Of a DNA stretch of 64,000 nucleotides, positions 60,601 to 64,000 are shown piece by piece. The notes beneath the pieces were generated by a model. The model saw only the letters and a list, made by a program, of their open reading frames with translations, did not search any database and had not been told where the DNA came from. The DNA comes from Girardinichthys multiradiatus (lineage: Eukaryota > Chordata > Actinopteri > Cyprinodontiformes > Goodeidae). The translations under genes and the position numbers were made by a program. Numbering within the stretch: the stretch's first letter is position 1; each line of letters opens with the position of its first letter. The stretch covers positions 2,743,001-2,807,000 of the forward strand of contig NC_061795.1 of assembly GCF_021462225.1 (NCBI RefSeq), given 5' to 3'.

Positions 60601-63080
60601 GTGCTGTTTTGAGCAGGATGTTTTCACACCTGAGGTGTTTAGTTGGTTTAAAATGAACTTTGGTCCGTTTCCCCCTTGGTGCGGTTCATTTTTGTAGATG
60701 TGAATCACACTAGAGTGTGGACCCAAACAACTGCTGAGAGTGTTTTGGAGTTCTAACAAGCCCTAGAGCAGATTGTTTATGGTTTGAATGTGATCCAACC
60801 ACAATCTGACACAGATACCAGGTGGACAATGCAAGCTGGATCCAAATCCCTTCTCGTAGCCAGATTTGCATTGCATTGTGGGGTGCTTTAGAGAAGGGGT
60901 CTCCAACCTACACTCTTTGAGAGCTACTACCCTGCAGCTTTTAGATGCATCCCTGCTCCAACACACCTGAATCAAATGACTGGCTCGTTACTTGGCCTCG
61001 CCAAACTTGATGGCGTTGTGAAGAGTTGGTTCAATTCAGCTGTGTCGGAGCAGGGATGCAGCTAAAGTCTAGTCACCACCGAATTAAAGTTTTTGACCTG
61101 GCTTGGCTGTTGGAGGTGAAATTATCCCCCGGATCTATAAGACTGAGCTTGATTAAATACATACATGATAGATAGAGAAAAGAAAAAATGGAAAGGGACA
61201 GAAAACGATAAAAGATGTGATAAAGAGACAGAAAGATGGAGAGACAGTTAAAGATAAAAGAAGATGGATGTAGACATAATATATAAATACAGTAGGTAGA
61301 AGATAAACATTCAGGTTTTTTTTCCCTGTAAGAATGTTCTGTCGAATCTGTAGACGGCTTAAACAGGCTGCAGTCAGAGAAAACCATGGGCCCAGCCATT
61401 ACATTTTTTCTTCTGAGTGTGTGTGTTTATACACTGACCTGGCTAAGCACAAGATTTTTTGTCAAGGCTGAAGAGATCATTTTAGTGAGCGTCAGATCTA
61501 CTTCTACAACTCCTGCATTCGTTAGCGACACGTCGTCTGCAGCTAGGAACATGGCTGGGTTTTAATTTGTGCACTACACACTGCGTAGTCATTTAAAGGT
61601 TTTAATGTGCAAGAAATGTTTGAAACAACTGAGATGTTACAATACAAACAGCTGGATGTTGTTCTGATATATTCATTAAAATGTATATATTGAGAAATAA
61701 ATATGTTAAATTGAAACTTTTTGAGATTTTTATTATTAAACGAATTAACATTTATTACCACATAAACGGAGACAAAAGTACCGAAAACTGGTACCGTTAA
61801 GTACCGGTACCAAGTATCTGTACAGTATGTTCAAATGTGAAGGTATCCATCCCTACCTGCAGTAGAGTATACGACTAATAAACAAACCACGAAGCCCCGC
61901 GGAACTTTTTCTAAAGATCATCCAGTATACTCAGATAATTATACCTCAGATAGTACCCAGAAACACACTAATAATGTGATTGAATTCTTTTCACTCATGG
62001 CCTTCTGATTTTTGGCTTTAACTTGTATGATAAGTGACAGTGTGGAATCTCTCTGGTTTTTACACTGGATGTTTTAATAAAATAATCTTAGAATCTCACA
62101 AAGATTAAATCATCTCATGATTTATTGCTACATTAGACCCTTGAATTGAAAAAAGGAGTTCCTCCTTCTTTTCCATGACTGCATGTCTCTCTGCCATCAG
62201 CTGCGGAGGTCGGTGTGTCTGGCTTTGTCAAAGATGTGTTGCGACTCCGAGCTACACTACAGCATGCTGGAAAAGGCCTGCATGGATGGCGACACGATGA
62301 TGGCAGAGTGCCTCATTGAGCTGGGGGCCGATGTCAACACGAAGGCAAAAACAGAGTCTCTCATTTATCAGGTTAGAGGCTAACGATTTTGGCTTGATTC
62401 TGTCCCCGTACTGCTGCATTGTAAGTTCAGTTCAGTTTTGATAGAATGGTTGAAGTCATCCAACGTCTGTGGTGACAACAGTGCTGTTTTTGAACTTTTA
62501 AGGTATGTGAGAAAGGTGGTCCTCTGGAGCTGGTGGAGCTCCTGCTGAGCAGAGACACTCCTGAGCAGCAGCTCCGCAGGGCTCTGGCTGTAAGTGTGAA
62601 GAGGGGAGATGGGCCCGTAGTTATCCTGCTGCTCGGCCGGCTTGGTTTGGACCTCAACAACGGCGCCCTCTGTCTTGGAGGCTTCAGACTGGGCCGACTG
62701 GATGCTGCCTGGCTGAGCCCTCTGCTGGCTGAACGAAACAGAGCATACAGTCTGCGATGCAACGGTGAGAATGATTCTCCGATTCAGTCTTATTAGTGTT
62801 GTAAATGATCTCACAGCTTTAAAAAAGATGAAATTATTGTTGAAATTAACGATGCAGCTTCAATCTGAATAACTTGTTTCCAATCTTAAAGGTAAAGGTG
62901 TAAGCTTGGCGAGGTACATTCAGTCTCTGCAGAGGTCAAAGGGCGTCGGTGGTTTTTCTAGACCAATGTCAGACCAGTGTCTGACTTCTGGCTACATTTC
63001 TGATGAAAGCGATGACTCCAGCTTCAGTGGCGTGTCTATGGATGACAGCTTGTTTCTAAATGACGACATAGAGAGTGATG
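27486..63080 (+). CDS. lrrk2: lrrk2, leucine-rich repeat kinase 2; first 20 coding exons (partial)
   Basis: This is the N-terminal third of LRRK2, a large cytosolic ROCO-family GTPase/kinase that phosphorylates Rab GTPases and acts at endolysosomal membranes. Coding exons: 27486-27621, 28661-28746, 30827-30936, 33103-33191, 46246-46380, 47214-47348, 50712-50843, 52404-52523, 53654-53814, 53897-53976, 54050-54156, 56513-56642, 57327-57451, 58464-58591, 58721-58865, 60051-60190, 60455-60571, 62201-62371, 62503-62764 and 62892-63080. Every junction is GT/AG and every phase agrees, giving 899 codons plus one base. Residues 1 to about 660 are the armadillo helices, about 690-840 the ankyrin part (LIELGADVN), and the end is the acidic linker (DDIESDG). 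The LRR, ROC-COR, kinase and WD40 parts lie to the right of the window. No frameshift or stop is seen. Confidence 0.96.
27622..28660. other. lrrk2 intron 1
   Basis: About 1 kb, no repeat or exon recognised. Confidence 0.5.
28661..28746 (+). CDS. lrrk2: lrrk2 coding exon 2
   Basis: The exon encodes [17 protein letters not shown] and SSKGVQQ (human NIHVPLLIVL). Acceptor TTTGTTGCAG, donor CAG|GTAACC, phase 0 exit. Confidence 0.93.
29027..30636 (-). mobile_element. Tc1-like transposon, family B copy 3 (complete, intact)
   Basis: 1,610 bp, flanked by TA on both sides (29,025-29,026 and 30,637-30,638). The terminal repeats run about 205 bp and differ at only a few positions, and each holds two TTAGCATATT-type repeats, an IR/DR arrangement. 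The transposase frame is complete. It lies in lrrk2 intron 2, antisense to the gene. Of the five copies in the window it is the best candidate for a recently active element. Confidence 0.97.
29304..30308 (-). CDS. Tc1-like DD34E transposase, full length
   Basis: The 334-residue open frame encodes a cut-and-paste transposase that binds its terminal repeats and joins the element into TA sites. Residues 1-110 form two helix-turn-helix motifs ([30 protein letters not shown]). A basic linker (GRKKCGRKR) follows the first. The catalytic triad is [16 protein letters not shown] and NPIENLW with 34 residues between the last D and E. It ends KGFLTKY. Small differences from the sisters are MSFRNQG for MSFGNQG and STKGFL for SAKGFP. 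Length is normal for Tc1 (about 340). Confidence 0.95.
   Translation of the reverse strand: MGKTADLTAVQKATIDTLKQEGKTQKDISERIGCSQSAVSRHLSGKSVGRKKCGRKRCTTRRGDRTLRKIVEKGRFQTLGDLRKQWTESGVETSRATVHRRVQEMGYRCRIPQVKPLLNQKQRQKRLTWATEKQHWTVAQWSKVLFSDESKFCMSFRNQGARVWRKTGEKEMPKCQKSSVKYPQSVMVWGAVSAAGVGPLCFIKGRVNAASYQEILEHFMLPSAEKLYGDEDFIFQHDLAPAHSAKTTGKWFTDHGITVLNWPANSPDLNPIENLWDIVKRTLRDSRPNTLDELKAAIEASWASIRPQQCHRLIASMPRRIEAVISTKGFLTKY
30827..30936 (+). CDS. lrrk2: lrrk2 coding exon 3
   Basis: The exon encodes [20 protein letters not shown] to WEILGVHQ (human WEVLGVHQ). Acceptor CCACAG, donor CCA|GTAAGT. Confidence 0.94.
30937..33102. other. lrrk2 intron 3
   Basis: About 2.2 kb of AT-rich intron with no recognised repeat. 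It ends with a long T run forming the polypyrimidine tract of exon 4. Confidence 0.5.
33103..33191 (+). CDS. lrrk2: lrrk2 coding exon 4
   Basis: It encodes [19 protein letters not shown] and [10 protein letters not shown]. The acceptor has about 18 T before AG; donor TCAG|GTACAT. A Tc1-derived MITE starts about 40 bp after the donor. Confidence 0.94.
33231..33774 (+). mobile_element. internally deleted Tc1-like element
   Basis: The left end (CACTATATAACCAACAGTAT) and the right end (TTTGGTAATACAGCG) resemble the two ends of a known teleost Tc1-like family. The transposase start region (GAATGGGCCGCTCTCAGGAG) and its C-terminal region (AACCTTGTGGACAGCCTTC) are present, while most of the middle is missing. 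It is non-autonomous and lies at the start of lrrk2 intron 4. Confidence 0.7.
34185..34700. repeat. tandem duplication, about 257-bp period
   Basis: Two adjacent units share GGAAGCTGCACT, GTGGGCGGGGCTAAA, TATACTACATTTGAAGT, AGGGAGATAGAGCACTTGAA and CTAGGGGGCGCTGTTGATCC at a constant offset of about 257 bp, with scattered differences. Confidence 0.8.
35470..36172 (-). pseudogene. hAT transposase fragments (GTF2IRD2/ZBED-like type)
   Basis: Minus-strand pieces read [19 protein letters not shown] (zinc-finger region, 36,110-36,172), then an open 116-codon frame at 35,709-36,059 with [36 protein letters not shown] and [20 protein letters not shown], then [20 protein letters not shown] near 35,640. 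This is the order of the domesticated-type hAT transposase seen in GTF2IRD2. Stops and frame changes separate the pieces, and the zinc finger is cut by the LTR-like insert. Confidence 0.8.
36200..36847 (-). pseudogene. open frame internal to the LTR-like insert, gag-like position
   Basis: Directly inside the LTR-like sequence, a minus-strand frame starts [20 protein letters not shown] and continues as an alanine-, proline- and serine-rich protein. Its position matches a gag gene, but no zinc knuckle, protease or polymerase is visible, so the function is unknown. The open frame continues into hAT sequence at its end, which is accidental. Confidence 0.4.
36850..37321 (-). mobile_element. LTR-like sequence, TG...CA with 7-bp inverted ends
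   Basis: The segment begins TGTTATG and ends CATAACA, the usual LTR termini, is 472 bp long and interrupts a hAT element. Only one LTR is visible; the other end of the insertion (about 36,180) is truncated. No standard primer-binding site is recognised. Confidence 0.5.
38667..39104. other. lrrk2 intron 4, unassigned segment
   Basis: No repeat or exon recognised. Confidence 0.4.
39105..42978 (-). mobile_element. degenerate Tc1-like element split by about 2.8 kb of other sequence
   Basis: The left part (39,105-39,900) shows the terminal-region phrase CAAAAGAATGAATTCCCCTTGAACG and decayed minus-strand transposase; the frame at 39,427-39,657 reads [17 protein letters not shown] and [11 protein letters not shown], with the catalytic E replaced by K. 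The matching right end (GACAAAATATGG, GGGTATGAATATTTTTGCAA) appears only at 42,925-42,978. Insertion of unrelated repeats between 40.0 and 42.85 kb explains the gap. It is the same family as the remnant at 5,688-8,050. Confidence 0.65.
41072..42830. repeat. uncharacterised interspersed repeat with AT-rich palindromes
   Basis: The segment starts near TGTTAGGATTATTAATCTG and holds an AT palindrome at 41,095-41,139 (13-bp arms), a second near 41,622-41,655, and a GC-richer right part (42,230-42,780). It sits inside a split Tc1 element, so it is itself inserted. No protein is encoded. I recall similar sequence as repetitive in teleosts but cannot classify it; boundaries are approximate. Confidence 0.4.
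43178..43340 (+). mobile_element. tRNA-derived SINE
   Basis: Pol III box A (GCGTAGTGGTAGAGCG, 43,185-43,200) and box B (GGTTCGAGTCC, 43,232-43,242) are correctly spaced, but the acceptor stem does not pair. It is a SINE head rather than a tRNA gene. An RTE-type LINE end follows directly. Confidence 0.7.
43355..44105 (-). mobile_element. RTE/Rex3-like LINE, 3' fragment
   Basis: On the minus strand the fragment encodes the end of a reverse transcriptase and closes with the common teleost LINE end CCCAGATAAGCGGAAGACGA followed by a short ACGAGT repeat. The 5' part is missing from about 44,105. CpG-rich, unlike its surroundings. Confidence 0.85.
43385..44083 (-). pseudogene. RTE-like reverse transcriptase C-terminus
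   Basis: Two consecutive minus-strand frames read [20 protein letters not shown] and [20 protein letters not shown] (first), then [20 protein letters not shown] and [20 protein letters not shown] (second). A stop (TGA where an arginine codon is expected) after SVVVK separates them near 43,862. The polymerase core is not in this fragment. Confidence 0.85.
44106..44596. other. lrrk2 intron 4, unassigned segment
   Basis: AT-rich; no feature recognised. Confidence 0.4.
44597..46205 (+). mobile_element. Tc1-like transposon, family B copy 4, next to lrrk2 exon 5
   Basis: 1,609 bp with TA on both sides (44,595-44,596 and 46,206-46,207) and long, nearly identical terminal repeats. It is complete except for a one-base deletion in the transposase. 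Its right end lies only 40 nt before lrrk2 exon 5, so the native part of the 3' splice region is limited to those 40 nt. Confidence 0.97.
44925..45928 (+). pseudogene. Tc1-like transposase with a one-base frameshift
   Basis: Relative to the intact copy a single G is missing in GTCTGGTTGCC near 45,490, which breaks the frame after SVMVW. The N-terminal 190 or so residues and the C-terminal part from [11 protein letters not shown] onward are otherwise preserved, including [16 protein letters not shown] and NPIENLW. Start and stop codons are in the normal places; the span is one base short of the expected 1,005. Confidence 0.93.
46246..46380 (+). CDS. lrrk2: lrrk2 coding exon 5
   Basis: The exon encodes [20 protein letters not shown] and [18 protein letters not shown] (human ILDEESDIFMLIF). 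Acceptor ACTTTTGGACAG, donor CAAG|GTGGGG. The upstream 40 nt before the acceptor abut a Tc1 transposon. Confidence 0.94.
46381..47213. other. lrrk2 intron 5
   Basis: 833 bp, no repeat recognised. Confidence 0.5.
47214..47348 (+). CDS. lrrk2: lrrk2 coding exon 6
   Basis: It encodes [20 protein letters not shown] through KMLLPLART (human LTEFVENKDYMILLSAL). Acceptor GCTATTTTAG, donor ACAG|GTACGC. Confidence 0.95.
47682..49292 (-). mobile_element. Tc1-like transposon, family B copy 5
   Basis: 1,611 bp with TA flanks and complete terminal repeats, in lrrk2 intron 6, antisense. The extra base relative to 1,610 bp lies in the transposase start region. Confidence 0.97.
47959..48964 (-). pseudogene. 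Tc1-like transposase with a start-proximal frameshift
   Basis: One inserted base makes the start read ATG GGG TAA, so translation from the normal methionine stops after two codons. From [11 protein letters not shown] on, the 287-codon frame is open to the end, with the catalytic triad intact. Differences from the intact copy include KRST for KRCT and LEPFML for LEHFML. The span is one base longer than 1,005. Confidence 0.93.
49540..50255 (-). mobile_element. LINE 3' fragment (second non-LTR family)
   Basis: Read on the minus strand, a short C-terminal coding piece is followed by a 3' UTR with CATAGGGAC-like sequence (here CACAGGGACAATGTG on the plus strand). Family assignment is uncertain. 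Confidence 0.6.
49818..50072 (-). pseudogene. non-LTR retrotransposon C-terminal piece
   Basis: The frame contains [17 protein letters not shown], a motif style found at the extreme C-terminus of LINE reverse transcriptases. No polymerase core is present. Confidence 0.55.
50262..50560 (+). mobile_element. degenerate Tc1-like fragment
   Basis: Plus-strand remnants read [20 protein letters not shown] and [11 protein letters not shown], the C-terminal catalytic region of a Tc1-like transposase; it is the same general family as the remnant at 39.1 kb but in the opposite orientation. Confidence 0.6.
50712..50843 (+). CDS. lrrk2: lrrk2 coding exon 7
   Basis: The exon encodes [20 protein letters not shown] and [14 protein letters not shown] (human [18 protein letters not shown]). 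Acceptor CTTCTGCAG, donor TCAG|GTCAGA. Confidence 0.95.
50844..51339. other. lrrk2 intron 7, left part
   Basis: No supported feature; a 103-codon open frame here is not recognised and looks random. Confidence 0.4.
51340..52110 (+). mobile_element. degenerate Tc1-like transposon (another family)
   Basis: Broken plus-strand transposase pieces include [21 protein letters not shown] and VQLKATIPN, followed by GTAAACTTCTGAAAAGTCAT and the terminal-style TATACAGTGTATGTAAATAT. Multiple stops. Confidence 0.6.
52404..52523 (+). CDS. lrrk2: lrrk2 coding exon 8
   Basis: It encodes [20 protein letters not shown] and [18 protein letters not shown] (human YPENAALQISALSCLALL). Acceptor TTCCTGCAG, donor CTTA|GTGAGG. 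Confidence 0.94.
52524..53653. other. lrrk2 intron 8
   Basis: About 1.1 kb; a G9 run near 52,810 is the only notable item. Confidence 0.5.
53654..53814 (+). CDS. lrrk2: lrrk2 coding exon 9
   Basis: The exon encodes [13 protein letters not shown], then a strongly acidic stretch ([16 protein letters not shown]), then [17 protein letters not shown]. It aligns with the acidic insert of the human armadillo region (DDEGEEDKLFWLEACYKAL). Acceptor CCTTGCAG, donor CAG|GTCAGT, phase 0. Confidence 0.93.
53897..53976 (+). CDS. lrrk2: lrrk2 coding exon 10
   Basis: It encodes [17 protein letters not shown] and SDEEQGG (human EAACWALNNLLMY). Acceptor ATCTCAG, donor GCAG|GTACGT. Confidence 0.94.
54050..54156 (+). 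CDS. lrrk2: lrrk2 coding exon 11
   Basis: The exon encodes [20 protein letters not shown] and [12 protein letters not shown] (human FPAHREVMLSMLMHSSS). Acceptor CTTTCAG, donor AACA|GTGAGT. Confidence 0.94.
54248..55517 (+). mobile_element. Tc1/mariner element with DD36E-type spacing
   Basis: Terminal repeats of about 30 bp (CAGGGGTTGGACAATGAAAC on the left, its near-perfect mirror on the right). TA follows at 55,518-55,519; the left flank reads TT, probably a mutated duplication. It lies in lrrk2 intron 11 in sense orientation and carries one transposase reading frame with two in-frame stops. Confidence 0.92.
54434..55465 (+). pseudogene. Tc1/mariner transposase with two nonsense codons
   Basis: A single frame of 343 codons runs from ATG at 54,434 to TAA at 55,463, interrupted by TAA at 54,464 (after PEFKRG) and TGA at 54,830 (after AKRRFQ, where tryptophan is expected). 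The N-terminal helix-turn-helix region reads [20 protein letters not shown]. The catalytic motifs are [16 protein letters not shown] and NIIEPLW. The last D and E are separated by 36 residues, unlike the DD34E of family B. The terminus is AAKGGPTPY. Confidence 0.9.
55518..56512. other. lrrk2 intron 11, right part
   Basis: About 1 kb with no recognised feature. Confidence 0.45.
56513..56642 (+). CDS. lrrk2: lrrk2 coding exon 12
   Basis: It encodes [20 protein letters not shown] and [14 protein letters not shown] (human KILLSKGIHLNVLELMQKH). Acceptor CTTGCAG, donor GAAG|GTTTGT. Confidence 0.94.
56643..57326. other. lrrk2 intron 12
   Basis: AT-rich, no feature recognised. Confidence 0.5.
57327..57451 (+). 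CDS. lrrk2: lrrk2 coding exon 13
   Basis: The exon encodes [20 protein letters not shown] and [17 protein letters not shown] (human TSLDIMAAVVPKILTVMKR). Acceptor TTTGTAG, donor CCAG|GTATGT. Confidence 0.94.
57452..58463. other. lrrk2 intron 13
   Basis: About 1 kb, no feature recognised. Confidence 0.5.
58464..58591 (+). CDS. lrrk2: lrrk2 coding exon 14
   Basis: It encodes [20 protein letters not shown] and [20 protein letters not shown] (human VKKQCFKNDIHKLVLAALNR). Acceptor TTCCCAG, donor CAGG|GTGTGT, phase 0. Confidence 0.93.
58721..58865 (+). CDS. lrrk2: lrrk2 coding exon 15
   Basis: The exon encodes [20 protein letters not shown] and [17 protein letters not shown] (human GAMDSVLHTLQMYPDD). 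Acceptor TTTGTAG, donor CGAG|GTATTT. A perfect CTCF core motif lies inside the coding sequence. Confidence 0.95.
58807..58819 (+). promoter_or_regulatory. CTCF core motif inside lrrk2 exon 15
   Basis: CCAGCAGGGGGCG fits all 13 positions of the core CCASYAGRKGGCR. It encodes CQQGA of LRRK2, so the bases are under coding constraint too. Binding is not shown. Confidence 0.4.
58866..60050. other. lrrk2 intron 15
   Basis: About 1.2 kb. No repeat named; a 72-codon open frame near 59,100 is not recognised. Confidence 0.45.
60051..60190 (+). CDS. lrrk2: lrrk2 coding exon 16
   Basis: It encodes [17 protein letters not shown] and [19 protein letters not shown] (human IQCLGLSLIGYLITKKN). Acceptor TTCCCAG, donor AAG|GTGAGC. 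Confidence 0.95.
60455..60571 (+). CDS. lrrk2: lrrk2 coding exon 17
   Basis: The exon encodes [20 protein letters not shown] and [14 protein letters not shown]. It is less conserved than its neighbours, but length, phase and position fit. Acceptor GTTTTCAG, donor CCCA|GTAAGT. Confidence 0.9.
60890..61075. mobile_element. hAT-type MITE remnant
   Basis: GAGAAGGGGTCTCCAACCTA and CTACCCTGCAGCTTTTAGAT, then CTCCAACACACCTGAATCAA, are phrases of a very common non-autonomous hAT-type element of teleosts. Terminal duplications were not resolved. Confidence 0.55.
61150..61275 (+). repeat. purine-rich low-complexity tract
   Basis: A run of GA-rich units (GATAGAGAAAAGAAAA, AAAGAGACAGAAAG, GGAGAGACAG) with few pyrimidines; polypurine DNA of this kind can form triplexes. 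Confidence 0.6.
62201..62371 (+). CDS. lrrk2: lrrk2 coding exon 18
   Basis: It encodes [20 protein letters not shown] and the first ankyrin repeat, [20 protein letters not shown] and GADVN (human MLERACDQNNSIMVECLLLL, GADAN). Acceptor GCCATCAG, donor CAG|GTTAGA. Confidence 0.95.
62503..62764 (+). CDS. lrrk2: lrrk2 coding exon 19
   Basis: The exon encodes further ankyrin repeats: [59 protein letters not shown] and [14 protein letters not shown] (human SICLGGFCIGKVEPSWLGPL). Acceptor ACTTTTAAG, donor AACG|GTGAGA. Confidence 0.95.
62892..63080 (+). CDS. lrrk2: lrrk2 coding exon 20 (last in window)
   Basis: It encodes [20 protein letters not shown] and a Ser/Asp-rich linker, [26 protein letters not shown] (human DSSMDSVFAQSDDLDSEG). 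The 14-3-3-binding phosphoserine region that follows in the family should be in the next exon, outside the window. Acceptor CTTAAAG, donor GATG|GTAAAT. Confidence 0.93.
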
Positions 63081-63159
63081 GTAAATTTCTTCTGTATTTG
63101 GTTTATTCATATATCACACAAAGTTAACCTGAGTAAATACGAAAAGCTGTTCACAAACC

Positions 63160-64000
63160 AACCTTGAGTCAATGCCCCAAAATCTAATACCAGGACGTGC
63201 CACCCTTAGCGTCAACACCTGCCTTCAGTGGTTAGCGATAACTGACAGTGAGTGCTTTATATCGCTGTGAAGGAATTCTGGCTCAATCTTCTTTGCAGAA
63301 TTGTTTTAAATCAGCCACACTGGAGGGTTTTCAAGTATGAGCGGTGATTTAAAGGCCATGCTACACATCTCATTTGGATGTCTGGATTCAAAAGCTTTAT
63401 TTTTTATGGTTTTTGAGCCATTCAGAGTTGGGCAGGCTGATGAGCTTGGGATTATTGTCCTGCTGAATAAATTAAGTCAAGTGAGTTTAAGTTTAAGGTT
63501 GGAAACTGATGACTGGACTTTCTCCTTCAGGACTAGAAAGCAGAATTCATGGATTCATCATAATATTACACTATCACCACAATGCTTGACTGTATTTATG
63601 ATGAAAATTCGTTACGCCCGGTATAACGGGATGTAAACCTTAAAGAATGTTCCCAATTTATCTTCTAGGCCCACGCATAAATTCCCAAAGTTTTTAGTCA
63701 TCAACATGAATTTTGTCAAATGTTTGAGGGACTTTTGTTTTATTTGTTTTAGCCTTTGAAATTTTGTAATGATACCATTTTTGCCCAGTCTCTTTCTTAC
63801 TGTTAAATCATAAACATTGACCTGAACTGAGGCAGGCGAGGCCTGTAGTGATCTAAATGTTGTTCAGGGTTCCTCTGCGACCACCAGGATGAGTCTTCAG
63901 TGAGGAATTTTGGTTGACTGGCCACTCTTAGGGAGTTTTACCGCTTCTATGTTTTCTCCATCGGTGGAGAATAGTTCTCACTGTGTTTTGTTTGGAGTCC
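63160..64000 (-). mobile_element. degenerate Tc1-like transposon running off the right edge
   Basis: In lrrk2 intron 20 the plus strand shows phrases of the antisense transposase of a common Tc1-like family: GTCAATGCCCCAAAATCTAA, CTTTGCAGAATTGTTTTAAA, GAGCCATTCAGAGTTGG, TTTTTGCCCAGTCTCTTTCT and GTTTGGAGTCC at the edge. Many indels break it. The end lies beyond the window. Confidence 0.75.

Larger units (their letters stand above)
60572..62200. other. lrrk2 intron 17
   Basis: 1.6 kb. It holds a hAT-type MITE remnant (about 60,890-61,075), a purine-rich tract (61,150-61,275) and a GGTACCG/CGGTACC-rich remnant near 61,770-61,825. Confidence 0.5.

Noticed and set aside
61760..61830. Cluster of GGTACC/ACCGGT palindromes as a regulatory array
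   Set aside because: It looks like a fragment of a common teleost repeat rich in TACCG; no further structure supports a regulatory role.

Overview
This is a vertebrate nuclear genome window, almost certainly from a ray-finned (percomorph-like) fish. The evidence is split genes with GT/AG introns, the gene pair slc2a13-lrrk2, and a dense load of typical teleost repeats: Tc1-like transposons, L2/Rex-like and RTE-like LINEs with short AT-rich 3' tails, tRNA-derived SINEs and hAT elements. Bacterial features (operons, ribosome binding sites, CRISPR) are absent.

Two real genes are present, head to head. slc2a13 (H+/myo-inositol cotransporter) lies on the minus strand, with coding exons from about 17.5 kb down to 10.6 kb. 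All ten coding exons can be joined with matching phases (about 607 codons from the first in-frame ATG). lrrk2 (leucine-rich repeat kinase 2) lies on the plus strand. It starts at 27,486 and runs off the right edge. Twenty consecutive coding exons (about 899 codons) can be joined in phase and cover the armadillo and ankyrin parts; the LRR, ROC, COR, kinase and WD40 parts lie beyond the window. This divergent order is the one known around human SLC2A13/LRRK2.

Layout: 1-2.1 kb is AT-rich sequence and then a CpG-rich, CRE-containing promoter-like stretch for an unidentified gene, probably leaving the left edge. 2.4-4.7 kb is a LINE (minus). 5.7-8.6 kb is a nest of Tc1-like elements. 9.4-10.6 kb is the presumed slc2a13 3' UTR, followed by the slc2a13 exons, with a fold-back repeat in the last intron. 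17.9-27.5 kb is the intergenic region, with two more LINE copies and a SINE. From 27.5 kb lrrk2 exons alternate with transposon-filled introns; intron 4 alone is 13 kb and holds a three-deep nest (old repeat > hAT > LTR-like element), a split Tc1 element, AT-rich palindromes, a SINE, an RTE LINE and a fresh Tc1 copy ending 40 nt before exon 5.

One Tc1 family (about 1.6 kb, about 200-bp terminal repeats, DD34E transposase) occurs five times. The copy at 29.0-30.6 kb keeps a full 334-residue open transposase; the others show single, readable lesions. I found no convincing evidence of a wholly new biological system. The most interesting signals are TE-gene interactions: the splice-site-adjacent Tc1, chimeric and nested elements, LINE/SINE tail sharing, a perfect CTCF-like motif inside an lrrk2 exon, and the undefined 5' ends of both genes.
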